A stretch of DNA of 64,000 nt from Pseudomonas mendocina (GCF_900636545.1 NZ_LR134290.1:5022001-5086000), one strand, 5' to 3'. Counted from the stretch's first letter, positions 28,361 through 37,892 are shown. Made by a program: numbers and translations. The notes: generated from the sequence alone by a model not told the origin.

Positions 28361-29602
28361 TCAGGCGACTGACCGGCGCGCGTGCGCGAGCACCACAAGC
28401 AACACCAGCATTCCCACCCCTCCGGCCACCACGAACAGCCCCTCGTAACCCAACGCCTTGGCCAAAACCCCGCTGCTGGCCCCGACGAAGCCGGACAGCA
28501 GCAGTTGCGCTGAAGCTTGCAAGGTGAAGTCGGCGCCTTCGTGTTCGGGGCGGCACATGCGCATCATCGCGGCGAACAGGGCGACGGTGGACATGCCGTC
28601 GGCCACTTGTTCGAACAGGGTCACGGCGTAGACCAACCCAGTGTTGGCGCCCTGCCCCACCAGCAAGGCCAGGGCGGCGATGCCGCTGGCTTGCAGGGCG
28701 CCGAACAGGATCAGCGAACGCAGCACGCCGATACGGGCATAGAGCAGGCCGCCGAGCATGGCTCCGCCAATGCCGGCCAGGCTGCTGATCAGGGTCAGTT
28801 GGCCAAGCGCGCCCGTGCTCCAGCCCTGATCCACCAGCATTGGCTTGATCATCGGCGAGCCGAGCGAGTCGCCCAATTTGAAGGTCAGCACCACCGCCAG
28901 CCACAGCAGCATGCCGGGTTGCGCCAACAAGCCGCGGTAGTGATCGAGCAGCAGACGTGGGCCCAGAGCGTTTTCAGCCAGAGCAGGTTGAAACGGCAAC
29001 ACCCGGCGCTCGGGGAACAACCAGATCGGCACGCTCATCAGCAGGATCAGGCCAGCCACCAGCCCCACGGCCAGGTTCCAACCCAGCGGGTCGATCACCA
29101 GCAACAGGCCGCTACCGCTGATGATCATGCCGACCTTGTAGCCACCCACTTGCAGGCTGTTGCCCAGGCCGCGCCAGCGTTCGGGCAGCAGGCGTACGGT
29201 GAGGCCATCGGTGGCCACGTCCTGGGTCGAGGCAAAGAGGTTGATCAGCAGCAGCAAACCAAGCAACAACCACAGGCCGGAGCCAAACAGCGCCTGCGGG
29301 GACAGCAGCGCCAGCGCGGCGACACAGACGATGACGCCGCTCTGCAGCGGCAGAATCCAGCCACGATGGTGACCCAATCGGCGCGAGGCCAGGCGGTCGA
29401 TCCAGGGAGCCCAGAAGACCTTGAGCAACCAGGGCAGCGCCAGCAATTTGAGCAGACCGATCAGCGCCAGGTCGACGCCGTGCTGGCGCAGCAGTACCGG
29501 TAGCGAGTGGGCGATCAGCCCGGAGGGCAAGCCCTGAGCACAGTAGAGCGAGGCCAAAAGCACCAGTGTGGCGCTGGACGGGCGAGGTGCAGGTGACAGC
29601 AT
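28361..29602 (-). CDS. MFS permease of the AmpG/FptX type
   Basis: The 413-residue inner-membrane protein has about twelve hydrophobic segments. It opens with LLASLYCAQGLPSGLIAHSLPV, the pattern shared by AmpG muropeptide permeases and RhtX/FptX siderophore permeases. A conserved STQDVATDGL loop follows at about residue 140. I cannot decide between muropeptide and siderophore transport from sequence alone. The start is uncertain: ATG at 29602 is preferred, TTG at 29620 is possible, and neither has a strong ribosome-binding site. It stands alone between REP elements. Confidence 0.78.
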   Translation of the reverse strand: MLSPAPRPSSATLVLLASLYCAQGLPSGLIAHSLPVLLRQHGVDLALIGLLKLLALPWLLKVFWAPWIDRLASRRLGHHRGWILPLQSGVIVCVAALALLSPQALFGSGLWLLLGLLLLINLFASTQDVATDGLTVRLLPERWRGLGNSLQVGGYKVGMIISGSGLLLVIDPLGWNLAVGLVAGLILLMSVPIWLFPERRVLPFQPALAENALGPRLLLDHYRGLLAQPGMLLWLAVVLTFKLGDSLGSPMIKPMLVDQGWSTGALGQLTLISSLAGIGGAMLGGLLYARIGVLRSLILFGALQASGIAALALLVGQGANTGLVYAVTLFEQVADGMSTVALFAAMMRMCRPEHEGADFTLQASAQLLLSGFVGASSGVLAKALGYEGLFVVAGGVGMLVLLVVLAHARRSVA

Positions 29603-29690
29603 GGAGGGCGCTCGCGGCAAAAGCGCAAGCCTAGTGGTTTGCGCCGGCGAACGGCAACGAGGTGGTGGTTACAGTTCGTAGCTCGGTTCG

Positions 29691-29781
29691 TCGCGGCTGA
29701 AGCCCCTCCCACAAAGCCTCGCCAGCCCGTAGCCCGGGTGCAATCCGGGGCACTTCAATCGCGTATGAATTCGCTCCTACA
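29691..29781. repeat. Cluster of three different REP types
   Basis: Within 91 bases there is one copy of TCGCGGCTGAAGCCCCTCCC (from 29691), one of GTAGCCCGGGTGCAATCCGG (from 29729) and one of ATGAATTCGCTCCTACA (from 29765). Each belongs to a family present elsewhere in the window. They fill the intergenic region between znuA and the permease. Confidence 0.75.
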
Positions 29782-29814
29782 CAGGGTCTGCCGCTGGACT
29801 CTCCAATGCGTCCC

Positions 29815-30738
29815 CTACAGGCTATTCAGGCACTCGCTGAGGCCGTTTGCCAGGTTTTCCAGCAGTTGCTCGTAACCGCTCGCGTTGACCGGCAAGGTCC
29901 CGCCCAGAGCATCCAGTTCCGCCAGTTTCACCGGTAGGCCGGCGGTCAGGGTTTCGGCCAACCGTGGGCGCAGTGGCGGTTCGCTGAACACGCAGCTCGG
30001 CCCGGTCTGCTGCAGGCGCTCACGCATGGCAGCGACATGCCGTGCGCCCGGCTGTACCTCGCTCAACACGCTAAATACGCCGGCATGCTTGAGGCCGTAC
30101 GCAGCCTCGAAATAGTCGTAGGCCTCGTGGAAAACGAAATACGGCTTGCCTTGCAAGGCGGCCAGTTGCGGGCGAATACGGCCATCGAGCGCATCCAGGC
30201 GTGCTTCGAAGGCTTTCAGGTTGGCGGCGTAACGCCCGGCATTGGCAGCATCCAGCTTGGCCAGGTCAGCGGCCATACGCGCGGCGATCACCTTGGCATT
30301 GTCGGACGCCAACCACAGATGAGCATCCAGGCTGCCCGGGCGATGGTCATGATCGTGGCCCAGGTCGTCGCCAGCATGTGCGTGCTCGTGATCATGTTCC
30401 TCATGACTCTCGCCGAAATGACGCAGGGTCATGCCGGGCAGGTCCTGCACCGCCAACTGGGGCTTGTCACGGCTGCCCAGCACACGGGGCAGGAAGGCCT
30501 CCATGTCCGGGCCGATCCAGTACAGCAGGTCGGCATCGCGCACTCGCCGTACGTCGGACGGGCGCAACGCATAGTGGTGCGGCGAAGCGCCAGGCGGCAG
30601 CAGCACTTCAGGTTCACCGATGCCGTCCTGCACCGCCGCGGCGATCAGTTGCAGCGGTTTGATACTGGTCAGCACGCGCACCTCGGCCTGAGCGCTGGCG
30701 ACGAAAAACAGGGTAAAGAGACAGAAAAGACGCAACAC
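29815..30738 (-). CDS. znuA: Zinc ABC transporter periplasmic binding protein
   Basis: This protein captures Zn2+ in the periplasm and hands it to ZnuBC. The 307-residue product has a signal peptide ending FFVASAQA. Zinc-binding histidines lie in GASPHHYALRP (about residue 53), the DAHLWLAS stretch and FHEAYDYF. A charged flexible loop with many His and Asp (about 111-133) is typical of high-affinity ZnuA. The start is GTG at 30738. It is divergent from zur with 66 bases between start codons, holding a Zur-type palindrome. Confidence 0.93.
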   Translation of the reverse strand: MLRLFCLFTLFFVASAQAEVRVLTSIKPLQLIAAAVQDGIGEPEVLLPPGASPHHYALRPSDVRRVRDADLLYWIGPDMEAFLPRVLGSRDKPQLAVQDLPGMTLRHFGESHEEHDHEHAHAGDDLGHDHDHRPGSLDAHLWLASDNAKVIAARMAADLAKLDAANAGRYAANLKAFEARLDALDGRIRPQLAALQGKPYFVFHEAYDYFEAAYGLKHAGVFSVLSEVQPGARHVAAMRERLQQTGPSCVFSEPPLRPRLAETLTAGLPVKLAELDALGGTLPVNASGYEQLLENLANGLSECLNSL

Positions 30739-30765
30739 GGGGCATACTCGAATGGCATTGAACAG

Positions 30766-30778
30766 GTAATATAATAAC
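30766..30778. promoter_or_regulatory. Probable Zur box between znuA and zur
   Basis: GTAATATAATAAC is an AT-rich 13-base imperfect palindrome (four of six pairs match). It resembles the GTTATAWTATAAC core of gamma-proteobacterial Zur sites and lies centrally in the only promoter region of both znuA and zur-znuCB. Confidence 0.65.
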
Positions 30779-30804
30779 GTCTCTCACTCGCTCCGTCCTT
30801 GCCC

Positions 30805-31290
30805 ATGACCGACACGCCCCTGTCTGCACGCCCTCACGATCACTCCCGCTGCGTCAGCCATGCGCTGGCCGAAGCAGAAGCCATCTGCGCGCGCCAGGGC
30901 CTGCGCCTGACAGCTCTGCGCAAACGCGTGCTGGAACTGGTCTGGGCCAGTCACAAGCCACTCGGCGCGTATGACATCCTCGGCGTACTGAGCGACGAAG
31001 ACGGCCGCCGCGCCGCGCCGCCCACGGTGTACCGCGCACTGGATTTCCTGCTGGAAAACGGCCTGGTACACCGCATCGCATCACTTAACGCCTTCGTCGG
31101 CTGCAGCCATCCCGAGCACCCGCATCAGGGCCAGTTCCTGATCTGCCGAGCGTGCCATGCGGCAACCGAACTGGAACAAGCCACCATCAGTCAGGCCATC
31201 GTCGACAGTGCAACCGGCGTCGGCTTTATCGTTGAAGGCCAGACCGTGGAAGTCGTCGGCCTGTGCGCAGGCTGCAAGGGCACGGCATGA
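30805..31290 (+). CDS. zur: Zinc uptake regulator Zur (Fur family)
   Basis: The 161-residue Fur-family protein would repress zinc uptake genes when loaded with zinc. It has an N-terminal winged helix ([40 protein letters not shown]) and a dimer/metal domain. The structural-zinc cysteines are in FLICRACH and CAGC, and the regulatory-site histidines in SHPEHPHQG. The ATG at 30805 is preferred over a TTG two codons earlier. It is the first gene of zur-znuC-znuB and overlaps znuC by ATGA. It was earlier named np20 in P. aeruginosa. Confidence 0.93.
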   Translation: MTDTPLSARPHDHSRCVSHALAEAEAICARQGLRLTALRKRVLELVWASHKPLGAYDILGVLSDEDGRRAAPPTVYRALDFLLENGLVHRIASLNAFVGCSHPEHPHQGQFLICRACHAATELEQATISQAIVDSATGVGFIVEGQTVEVVGLCAGCKGTA

Positions 31291-32075
31291 GCGACGCGCT
31301 GATCCGCCTCGACGGCGTCGCTGTCAGCTTCAACGGCCAGCCGGTGCTGGATAACGTGCAGCTCAGCGTAAAGCCCGGCGAGATCGTCACCCTGATCGGC
31401 CCCAACGGCGCCGGCAAGACCACTCTGGTGCGCGTGGTACTCGGCCTGCTGCAGCCCGAGCGTGGCAGCGTGCGCCGCACGCCGCGCCTGCGCATTGGCT
31501 ACATGCCGCAAAAGCTCCATGTCGACGCCACCCTGCCGCTGTCGGTGCTGCGCTTTTTGCGCCTGGTGCCGGGTGTGGATCGCCAGCGCGCGCTGGCGGC
31601 ACTGGCTGAAGTCGGCGCCGAACAGGTGATCGACAGCCCGCTACAGAGCATTTCCGGTGGCGAGATGCAGCGCGTGCTGCTAGCCCGCGCCCTGCTGCGC
31701 GAGCCACAACTGCTGGTGCTCGACGAGCCGGTGCAGGGCGTCGACGTCGCCGGCCAGGCCGAGCTGTACCGGCTGATCTCGCGTCTGCGCGAGCGTCACG
31801 GCTGCGGCGTGCTGATGGTCTCGCACGACCTGCACCTGGTGATGAGCGCCACCGACCAGGTGGTCTGCCTCAACCGCCATGTCTGCTGCTCCGGCCACCC
31901 GGAGCAGGTCAGCGGCGACCCAGCCTTCATCGAGCTGTTCGGCCAGGACGCCAAGAGCCTCGCCGTTTATCACCACCATCACGACCACGATCACGACCTG
32001 CATGGCGGCGTGGTCAAGCCAGGCCTGACCATTCACGGTCCGGCCCACGTCCACGGCCCGAACTGTAAACACTGA
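31287..32075 (+). CDS. znuC: Zinc ABC transporter ATPase with His-rich tail
   Basis: The 262-residue ATPase drives zinc import. It has Walker [10 protein letters not shown] (about residues 38-46), signature ISGGEMQRV and Walker B LLVLDEP. The C-terminal 35 residues are strikingly rich in histidine and aspartate ([14 protein letters not shown], then [14 protein letters not shown]), about 13 histidines in all. These could bind zinc on the cytoplasmic face, as storage or a sensor of uptake. The start codon overlaps the zur stop, and the stop overlaps the znuB ATG by one base. Confidence 0.94.
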   Translation: MSDALIRLDGVAVSFNGQPVLDNVQLSVKPGEIVTLIGPNGAGKTTLVRVVLGLLQPERGSVRRTPRLRIGYMPQKLHVDATLPLSVLRFLRLVPGVDRQRALAALAEVGAEQVIDSPLQSISGGEMQRVLLARALLREPQLLVLDEPVQGVDVAGQAELYRLISRLRERHGCGVLMVSHDLHLVMSATDQVVCLNRHVCCSGHPEQVSGDPAFIELFGQDAKSLAVYHHHHDHDHDLHGGVVKPGLTIHGPAHVHGPNCKH

Positions 32076-32863
32076 TGCCTGACTTTCTCCTCAACGCCCT
32101 GCTCGCCGGCCTGGCGCTGGCCTTGGTAGCCGGCCCGCTCGGTTCCTTCGTGGTCTGGCGGCGCATGGCCTATTTTGGCGACACGCTGTCCCATGCCGCC
32201 CTGCTCGGCGTGGCGCTGGGCCTGCTGCTCGACGTCAGCCCGACCCTCACCGTGACGGTCGGCTGCGTACTGCTGGCCGTGCTGCTGGTGACCCTGCAGC
32301 AACGCCAGCCGCTGGCCTCCGACACCCTGCTCGGCATCCTCGCCCACAGCACGTTGTCGCTGGGCCTGGTGGCGTTGAGCTTCATGCATGACGTGCGCAT
32401 CGATCTGATGAGCTACCTGTTCGGCGATCTGCTCGCGGTCAGCACCACCGACCTGGCCTGGATCATCGGCGGTAGTGCGCTGGTGCTGGCGCTGCTGGCC
32501 TGGCTGTGGCGGCCACTGCTGGCAATCACCGTGCACGAGGAACTGGCGCGGGTCGAAGGCCTGCCGGTCGCGGCGATCCGCCTGGCGCTGATGCTGCTGA
32601 TCGCCGTGGTAATCGCCGTGGCAATGAAGATCGTCGGCGTGCTGCTGATCACTTCCCTGCTGATCATTCCCGCTGCTGCCGCTCAGCGTCACGCACGCAC
32701 GCCGGAGCAGATGGCCGTGGGCGCCAGCCTGCTCGGCCTGCTGGCGGTGTGCTGCGGCCTGGCGCTGTCCTGGTACCAGGACACGCCGGCCGGGCCGTCC
32801 ATCGTGGTCAGTGCCGCGGCGCTGTTCCTGGCCAGCTTCGCATTGCCCAAGCGCAACACTTGA
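32075..32863 (+). CDS. znuB: Zinc ABC transporter permease
   Basis: The 262-residue membrane subunit has about eight hydrophobic segments and typical ABC-3 family stretches (VVWRRMAYFGDTLSHAALLG and MKIVGVLLITSLLIIPAA). It forms the channel for the ZnuA/ZnuC system. It is the last gene of zur-znuC-znuB. Confidence 0.94.
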   Translation: MPDFLLNALLAGLALALVAGPLGSFVVWRRMAYFGDTLSHAALLGVALGLLLDVSPTLTVTVGCVLLAVLLVTLQQRQPLASDTLLGILAHSTLSLGLVALSFMHDVRIDLMSYLFGDLLAVSTTDLAWIIGGSALVLALLAWLWRPLLAITVHEELARVEGLPVAAIRLALMLLIAVVIAVAMKIVGVLLITSLLIIPAAAAQRHARTPEQMAVGASLLGLLAVCCGLALSWYQDTPAGPSIVVSAAALFLASFALPKRNT

Positions 32864-32953
32864 GGGCGCGCTACGGCGCGACCGTTCGAGGTGAAATCAG
32901 CGGTACGAACCTGTATGATTGCGCGTTTTTTGCACAATTCGAGACGCGTAGTC

Positions 32954-33793
32954 ATGAAGTCGTTCGCTTTTCGTGGTCTTCCTCTTTTACTGGTTCTGCT
33001 GCTGGTCGGTTGCCAGAGCAGCCAGCAGCAGAGTCTCCCGCCGGTCGATGATCTGGTCATCGCCTTCCGCGAGCTCGACCTGAGCCTGGCCGAAGAGCGG
33101 CTCGACGACGCGCGTAGCCAGCTCAGCGCACTGCAGCAACGCGCCAGCCGCGACACACGCCTGGAGCAATACCAGCGCCAGTTGGCCGAGGCCTATATGG
33201 AGCAAGGCCAGGAAGCGCTGCAGCAGGGTGATCTGGATCGCGCCGCGCAGGCGCTGGGTCAGGCCCGCAGCCTGATGCCACAGGCACCGGCCTTGAGCCA
33301 CGACCTCAACCAGGCCATCGATAGCGCCCGCGCCGCCCGGCAAACGGCAGCCGAACAGCAGGCACGCGAGGCGGCCGCCAAGCTCGACGCCGAACGCCAG
33401 GAGCAACTGCGCCAGCAGCGCCTGGCCAGTGAGCGGCAGGCCAAGGTGGCGGCCTCTGCGGCCCCGGCAAACCTGGCCAAGCCAGTGGTCGAGAGCACGC
33501 CCAGCGCCCGACTGATCGACCCGAGCGCCGCCACCAGCGTCGTGGCATTGCCTATGCTGGACAGCCAGGACAACCAGCAACTGCGCCGTCTGCTCGACAG
33601 CGTGGCCGCGGACGTCGTGACCTTTCGCTGCGCCGTGCGCATCGAAGTACGCGAGGCCAAGGACTACCCCTGGGTCGCGGCACTGCTCTCGGCACGTATC
33701 AAGAAGCTCGACCCGAGCTTCCGTCCGCAGCTAAGCCAGACGATCGCGCCACAGCAGGTACCGCGCCTGCTGTTGAGCCCGCAGCGTCATTGA
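32954..33793 (+). CDS. Lipoprotein with coiled-coil region, unknown function
   Basis: The 279-residue product starts MKSFAFRGLPLLLVLLLVGC; LVGC is a lipobox. A helical, TPR-like part (ARSQLSALQQRASRDTRLEQ; EQGQEALQQGDLDRAAQALG) is followed by a Gln/Ala/Arg-rich coiled coil (about 130-175). A C-terminal globular part ends PRLLLSPQRH. It sits between znuB and metN, the position of PA5502 in P. aeruginosa, which I recall as hypothetical. Its role and its relation to either transporter are unknown. Confidence 0.78.
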   Translation: MKSFAFRGLPLLLVLLLVGCQSSQQQSLPPVDDLVIAFRELDLSLAEERLDDARSQLSALQQRASRDTRLEQYQRQLAEAYMEQGQEALQQGDLDRAAQALGQARSLMPQAPALSHDLNQAIDSARAARQTAAEQQAREAAAKLDAERQEQLRQQRLASERQAKVAASAAPANLAKPVVESTPSARLIDPSAATSVVALPMLDSQDNQQLRRLLDSVAADVVTFRCAVRIEVREAKDYPWVAALLSARIKKLDPSFRPQLSQTIAPQQVPRLLLSPQRH

Positions 33794-33975
33794 CGCGGGC
33801 ACTGGTACCACCGCTGATCGGTAATGCCATTTTGTAATAACCATAGGCCAACAAAGATTTTCTCGGCCTAAACACCGCCGGGTAGACTAGCCCCCTTTTG
33901 CGCCCACCCGGCGCCCGATGGCCGGCCCCTTCCACCTTGGGGCTCGCCCTTGAACACACCCAAAAGGTCGTTCGC

Positions 33976-34983
33976 GTGATCCAGTTTCAATCCGTCCACA
34001 AGGCCTACCGTGTCGCGGGCCGCGAGATTCCGGCACTGCAGCCCACCACGCTGCAGATCGGCAGCGGCCAGGTGTTCGGCATCATCGGTCATTCCGGCGC
34101 AGGCAAGAGCACCCTGCTGCGCCTGATCAACCGCCTGGAGGAACCCTCCGGCGGACGCATCGAGATCGATGGCGTCGACGTCACGGCCCTCGATGCCAAT
34201 GGCCTGCGCCGCTTCCGCCAGCAGGTCGGGATGATCTTCCAGCACTTCAACCTGCTGTCGTCGAAGACCGTCGCCGACAACATCGCCATGCCGCTGCGCC
34301 TGGCCGGCGAACTGAGCGGCGCCGAGATTTACGCCCGCGTCTCTGAACTGCTGACCCGTGTCGGCCTGCAGGATCATGCCAACAAGTACCCGGCGCAGCT
34401 TTCTGGCGGCCAGAAACAACGCGTCGGCATCGCCCGTGCGCTGAGCACACGACCGAAGATCCTGCTGTGCGACGAGGCCACCAGCGCCCTCGATCCGCAG
34501 ACCACCACCGCCGTGCTGCAGCTGCTGGCCGAGATCAACCGCGAACTGGGCCTGACCATCGTGCTGATCACCCACGAGATGGACGTGATCCGCCGCGTCT
34601 GTGACCGCGTGGCGGTGATGGATGCCGGCGTGATCGTCGAGCAGGGCCCGGTAGCCGAGGTGTTCCTGCACCCGCAGCACCCGACCACGCGGCGCTTCGT
34701 GCAGGAGTCCGAACATGTCGACGAGGCCGAGCAACATGACGACTTCGCCCACGTTCCGGGGCGCATCCTGCGCCTGACTTTCCAGGGCGAAGCCACCTAC
34801 GCGCCGCTGCTAGGTACCGTGGCGCGCGAGACCGGGGTGGATTACAGCATCCTCGCCGGGCGCATCGACCGTATCAAGGACACCCCCTACGGCCAGCTCA
34901 CCCTGGCCTTGACCGGTGGCGACATCGACGCCGCGCTGGCGCGCTTCGGCGCCGCCGACGTGCATCTGGAGGTACTGCGCTGA
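33976..34983 (+). CDS. metN: Methionine ABC transporter ATPase
   Basis: The 335-residue MetN has Walker [10 protein letters not shown] (about residues 38-46), signature LSGGQKQRV and Walker [11 protein letters not shown]-terminal NIL regulatory domain (about 255-330) binds methionine and causes trans-inhibition in this family. The start is GTG at 33976, with AAAAGG about 9 bases upstream; the longer frame is not conserved. It overlaps metI by one base. The block matches the second P. aeruginosa met system (PA5503-PA5505). Confidence 0.93.
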   Translation: MIQFQSVHKAYRVAGREIPALQPTTLQIGSGQVFGIIGHSGAGKSTLLRLINRLEEPSGGRIEIDGVDVTALDANGLRRFRQQVGMIFQHFNLLSSKTVADNIAMPLRLAGELSGAEIYARVSELLTRVGLQDHANKYPAQLSGGQKQRVGIARALSTRPKILLCDEATSALDPQTTTAVLQLLAEINRELGLTIVLITHEMDVIRRVCDRVAVMDAGVIVEQGPVAEVFLHPQHPTTRRFVQESEHVDEAEQHDDFAHVPGRILRLTFQGEATYAPLLGTVARETGVDYSILAGRIDRIKDTPYGQLTLALTGGDIDAALARFGAADVHLEVLR

Positions 34984-35651
34984 TGCTCGAACAACTGCTG
35001 CCCAACGTCTTCTGGCCGGAAATCTGGGAGGCCAGCCTTGACACGCTGCTCATGCTTTTCGGCTCAATGGTGATTATCGTTCTGCTCGGTTTGCCACTCG
35101 GCGTACTGCTGTTTCTGACCAGCCCGAACCAGATCTTCGAGCGTGAGAAGCTGTACAACACGCTGTCGCTGCTGGTGAACATCCTGCGTTCGATGCCCTT
35201 CGTCATCCTGTTGATCCTGATGCTGCCCGTCACCGCGTTCCTGGTTGGTGACTCCTTGGGCGTGAAAGGCACCATCCCTCCCCTGATCGTCGGGGCAACG
35301 CCGTTCTTCGCCCGCCTGGTGGAAAGCGCCTTGCGTGAAGTGGAACGCGGCATCATCGAGGCAACTCAGGCGATGGGCGCCACCACCTGGCAGATCATCA
35401 CCCGCGCGCTGCTGCCTGAAGCACTGCCTGGCCTGCTCGCGGCTACCACCGTTACCGCGATTACCCTGGTGGGTTATACCGCCATGAGCGGCCTGGTCGG
35501 CGGCGGCGGTCTCGGTGACCTGGCGGTGCGCTACGGCTACCACCGCTATCAGCTGGACGTGATGGCCGTGACCGTGATCCTGCTGCTGATTCTGGTTCAG
35601 GCGCTGCAGATGATCGGTGACCGGCTGGTTGTGCATTTTTCCCGTAAATGA
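34983..35651 (+). CDS. metI: Methionine ABC transporter permease
   Basis: The 222-residue membrane protein has five or six predicted helices and the ABC permease EAA loop (EATQAMGATTWQIITRALLPEA). It pairs with MetN to import methionine. The ATG overlaps the metN stop. Confidence 0.93.
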   Translation: MLEQLLPNVFWPEIWEASLDTLLMLFGSMVIIVLLGLPLGVLLFLTSPNQIFEREKLYNTLSLLVNILRSMPFVILLILMLPVTAFLVGDSLGVKGTIPPLIVGATPFFARLVESALREVERGIIEATQAMGATTWQIITRALLPEALPGLLAATTVTAITLVGYTAMSGLVGGGGLGDLAVRYGYHRYQLDVMAVTVILLLILVQALQMIGDRLVVHFSRK

Positions 35652-35712
35652 TGAAAAGCGGCGACTCGCCACCCGCGAGACCCGCACCAACCTTCCCAAA
35701 AGGAACCTTGAA

Positions 35713-36483
35713 ATGAAGAAGCTGCTGACTGCCATCGCCGCTTGCGCGGCCTTCTCGGCCCAGGCCGAAACCCTCAGCGTCGCTGCCACTCCGGTACCGC
35801 ACGCGGAGATCCTCGAGTTCGTCAAACCGGCGCTGGCCAAAGAAGGCGTGGAGCTGAAGGTGCGTGTGTTCACCGACTACGTGCAGCCCAACCTGCAGGT
35901 ACAGCAGAAGAACCTCGATGCCAACTTCTTCCAGCACCAGCCGTACCTGGACGAATTCAATGCCAGCCGCAAGACCGATCTGGTCAACGTTGCCGGCGTA
36001 CACGTCGAGCCCTTCGGCGCCTACTCCAGCAAGATCAAGGACCTGAACGAGCTGCCGCAAGGCGCCACCGTGGCCATCCCCAACGACGCCACCAACGGAG
36101 GCCGCGCCCTGCTGCTGCTGCAGAAGGCTGGTGTGATCAAGCTCAAGCCGGAAGCCGGCATCCTCGCCACGCCGAAGGACATCGTCGAGAATCCGAAAGG
36201 CATCAAGGTGCGTGAGCTGGAAGCCGCCACCCTGCCGCGCGTGCTGAGCCAGGTCGACCTTGCCCTGATCAACACCAACTACGCCCTGGAAGCCAAGCTG
36301 AACCCGACCAAGGATGCTCTGGCCATCGAAGGCAGCGACTCGCCGTACGTGAACATCCTGGTGACCCGCGCTGACAACAAGGACAGCGACGCCGTGCAGA
36401 AACTGGTCAAGGCCCTGCATAGCGCCGAAGTGAAGCAGTTCATCGAAGAGAAGTATCAGGGCGCCGTCGTACCGGCGTTCTGA
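35713..36483 (+). CDS. metQ: Methionine-binding protein of the MetNIQ transporter
   Basis: The 256-residue NlpA/MetQ-family protein has an N-terminal signal (MKKLLTAIAACAAFSAQA) without a lipobox, so it appears to be a soluble periplasmic form. Family stretches are VAATPVPHAEIL, DANFFQHQPYLD and IPNDATNGGRALLLL. An AAGGAACC ribosome-binding site supports the start. It lies 61 bases after metI and is closed by an intrinsic terminator. Confidence 0.93.
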   Translation: MKKLLTAIAACAAFSAQAETLSVAATPVPHAEILEFVKPALAKEGVELKVRVFTDYVQPNLQVQQKNLDANFFQHQPYLDEFNASRKTDLVNVAGVHVEPFGAYSSKIKDLNELPQGATVAIPNDATNGGRALLLLQKAGVIKLKPEAGILATPKDIVENPKGIKVRELEAATLPRVLSQVDLALINTNYALEAKLNPTKDALAIEGSDSPYVNILVTRADNKDSDAVQKLVKALHSAEVKQFIEEKYQGAVVPAF

Positions 36484-36511
36484 TCGCCGCTGACACCCTG
36501 AGTAGTACCCG

Positions 36512-36544
36512 ATGCCGCGCCGCTGCAAAGCCGCGCGGCATTTT
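36512..36544 (+). terminator. Intrinsic terminator of metNIQ
   Basis: ATGCCGCGC (36512-36520) and GCGCGGCAT (36533-36541) form a 9-bp stem followed by TTTT, 28 bases after the metQ stop. Confidence 0.88.
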
Positions 36545-36569
36545 CATTTCCGCGCGCTGGAAAGGGAGC

Positions 36570-36998
36570 TCACGACGGGATAAAGCGCAGCACACCGGCT
36601 TGCCGCGGCCCGGCGCCGCTAGGGTCGTCACTGGGATGGGCGATGCCGTCGCTGACTGGCACCTCAGTGAAATCGAACGGGCTGATCCCCTCCAGGCAGG
36701 CGACATTGACGCCGTACTGACTGGGATTGGAACGCCGCTGATGGTGGGTGTAGATGCCGCAGCGCGAACAGAAGAAGTGCGTCGCGCTCATGGTGTTGAA
36801 GCGGTAGGTGGTCAGCAAGTTTTCACCCTGCAGGATGCGAAAGCCGGCAAGCTCGGCCGAGACCGCCACCGCACCGCGCATGCGGCAGTAGGAGCAGGTG
36901 CAGCGCCGTGCGCTGTGCAGGCCATCGCTCAAGGTCACGTGAAAGCGCACACCGCCGCAATGGCACGCGCCGTTGATCTCGCCGATATCCTTGTTCAT
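36570..36998 (-). CDS. GFA-family (glutathione-dependent formaldehyde-activating-like) zinc protein
   Basis: The 142-residue protein has the GFA/CENP-V fold signature: cysteines in CHCGGVRF (residues 12-14), CTCSYC (about 33-38) and CSRCGIYTHHQRR (about 77-80), ligating two zinc ions. Most members are of unproven function despite the family name. The ATG at 36998 has GGAGG 8 bases upstream. It follows the LysR gene at 37002-37892 by 3 bases on the same strand and may be cotranscribed. Confidence 0.88.
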   Translation of the reverse strand: MNKDIGEINGACHCGGVRFHVTLSDGLHSARRCTCSYCRMRGAVAVSAELAGFRILQGENLLTTYRFNTMSATHFFCSRCGIYTHHQRRSNPSQYGVNVACLEGISPFDFTEVPVSDGIAHPSDDPSGAGPRQAGVLRFIPS

Positions 36999-37001
36999 CC
37001 G

Positions 37002-37892
37002 TCAGACCTCCGCTCGACAGGAAACCTCATCATAGGTTGGATCAGCCAGGCACTGCAGCAACCAGTCCAGCGCCGGCTGGCGCTGGGCGCGGCGTAGGGT
37101 CGCGACCAACTCGCGGTGGAAGGTGAGCTCACCCAGCTCCAGTACGCGTAGCGCCTGGGGTCGGTTACACCACAAGCCGGCACGGGGTATCAGCGATACA
37201 CCCAGCCCACACTCGACCATACGCACGATGGCCTCCAGCTCATCCAGCTCCAGCGCCTCGCGGGGCGTCAGCCGTTGTTCGCGGAGGAAACGCTCGACCT
37301 GACGACCGCCGAAGGAACGGCGGTCATAACGCACGAAGGGCTGCTCGCGCAGCAGTTGCAGCGGATCGTCCCCCGGCAGGCCAGGCGGCACGATCAGCAC
37401 GAAGGGTTCGCGAGCCAGAGGGACCTGCATCAGTTCCTTGGGCAACTCGAAGGGCGGGCGGATCAGTACCGCCAGATCCAGTTCACCGGCATCCACCTGC
37501 CCCAGCAGATCGAGCGAGACGCCCGGCACCAGCTTCAGCTCGACCCGTGCGGCCTGGGTACGAAAGCGCACCAGGGCCTCAGGCAACAGCCCTGTCTGGA
37601 CAGTGGCGATGGCGCCAATTTTGAGTTCGCCCTGCCATTCGGCCAGCGCCGTCGGCACTGCCATCTGCGCGTAAAGACCCAGTATCTGTTCTGCCAACGG
37701 CAAGGCATGGCGGCCACCGGCACTGAGCACCGCGCTGCGGCCGCTGCGATCGAACAGGCGTACGCCAAGGTTCTGCTCCAGCACGCGCATCTGCGCGCTG
37801 ACGGCAGACTGGGTCAGTCCTACACGCTGCCCCGCAGCAGCGAAGGTGCCATGTCGGGCTACGGTGACGAAGGTTTTCAGCTCGCGCAGCAT
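37002..37892 (-). CDS. LysR-family transcriptional regulator
   Basis: The 296-residue protein has an N-terminal helix-turn-helix (TFVTVARHGTFAAAGQRVGL, then TQSAVSAQMRVLE) and a LysR substrate domain. It is divergent from the VOC protein gene, with about 110 bases between the starts, and immediately upstream of the GFA gene. Those two are its likely targets. GAGG precedes the ATG. Confidence 0.88.
   Translation of the reverse strand: MLRELKTFVTVARHGTFAAAGQRVGLTQSAVSAQMRVLEQNLGVRLFDRSGRSAVLSAGGRHALPLAEQILGLYAQMAVPTALAEWQGELKIGAIATVQTGLLPEALVRFRTQAARVELKLVPGVSLDLLGQVDAGELDLAVLIRPPFELPKELMQVPLAREPFVLIVPPGLPGDDPLQLLREQPFVRYDRRSFGGRQVERFLREQRLTPREALELDELEAIVRMVECGLGVSLIPRAGLWCNRPQALRVLELGELTFHRELVATLRRAQRQPALDWLLQCLADPTYDEVSCRAEV

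Noticed and set aside
33794..33975. SAM riboswitch in front of metN
   Set aside because: I find no SAM-I or SAM-II core. The leader only offers a weak GGCCCC/GGGGCT hairpin.
33868..34752. Long minus-strand open frame over metN
   Set aside because: It is antisense to a complete MetN with all ATPase motifs. The product has no family pattern.
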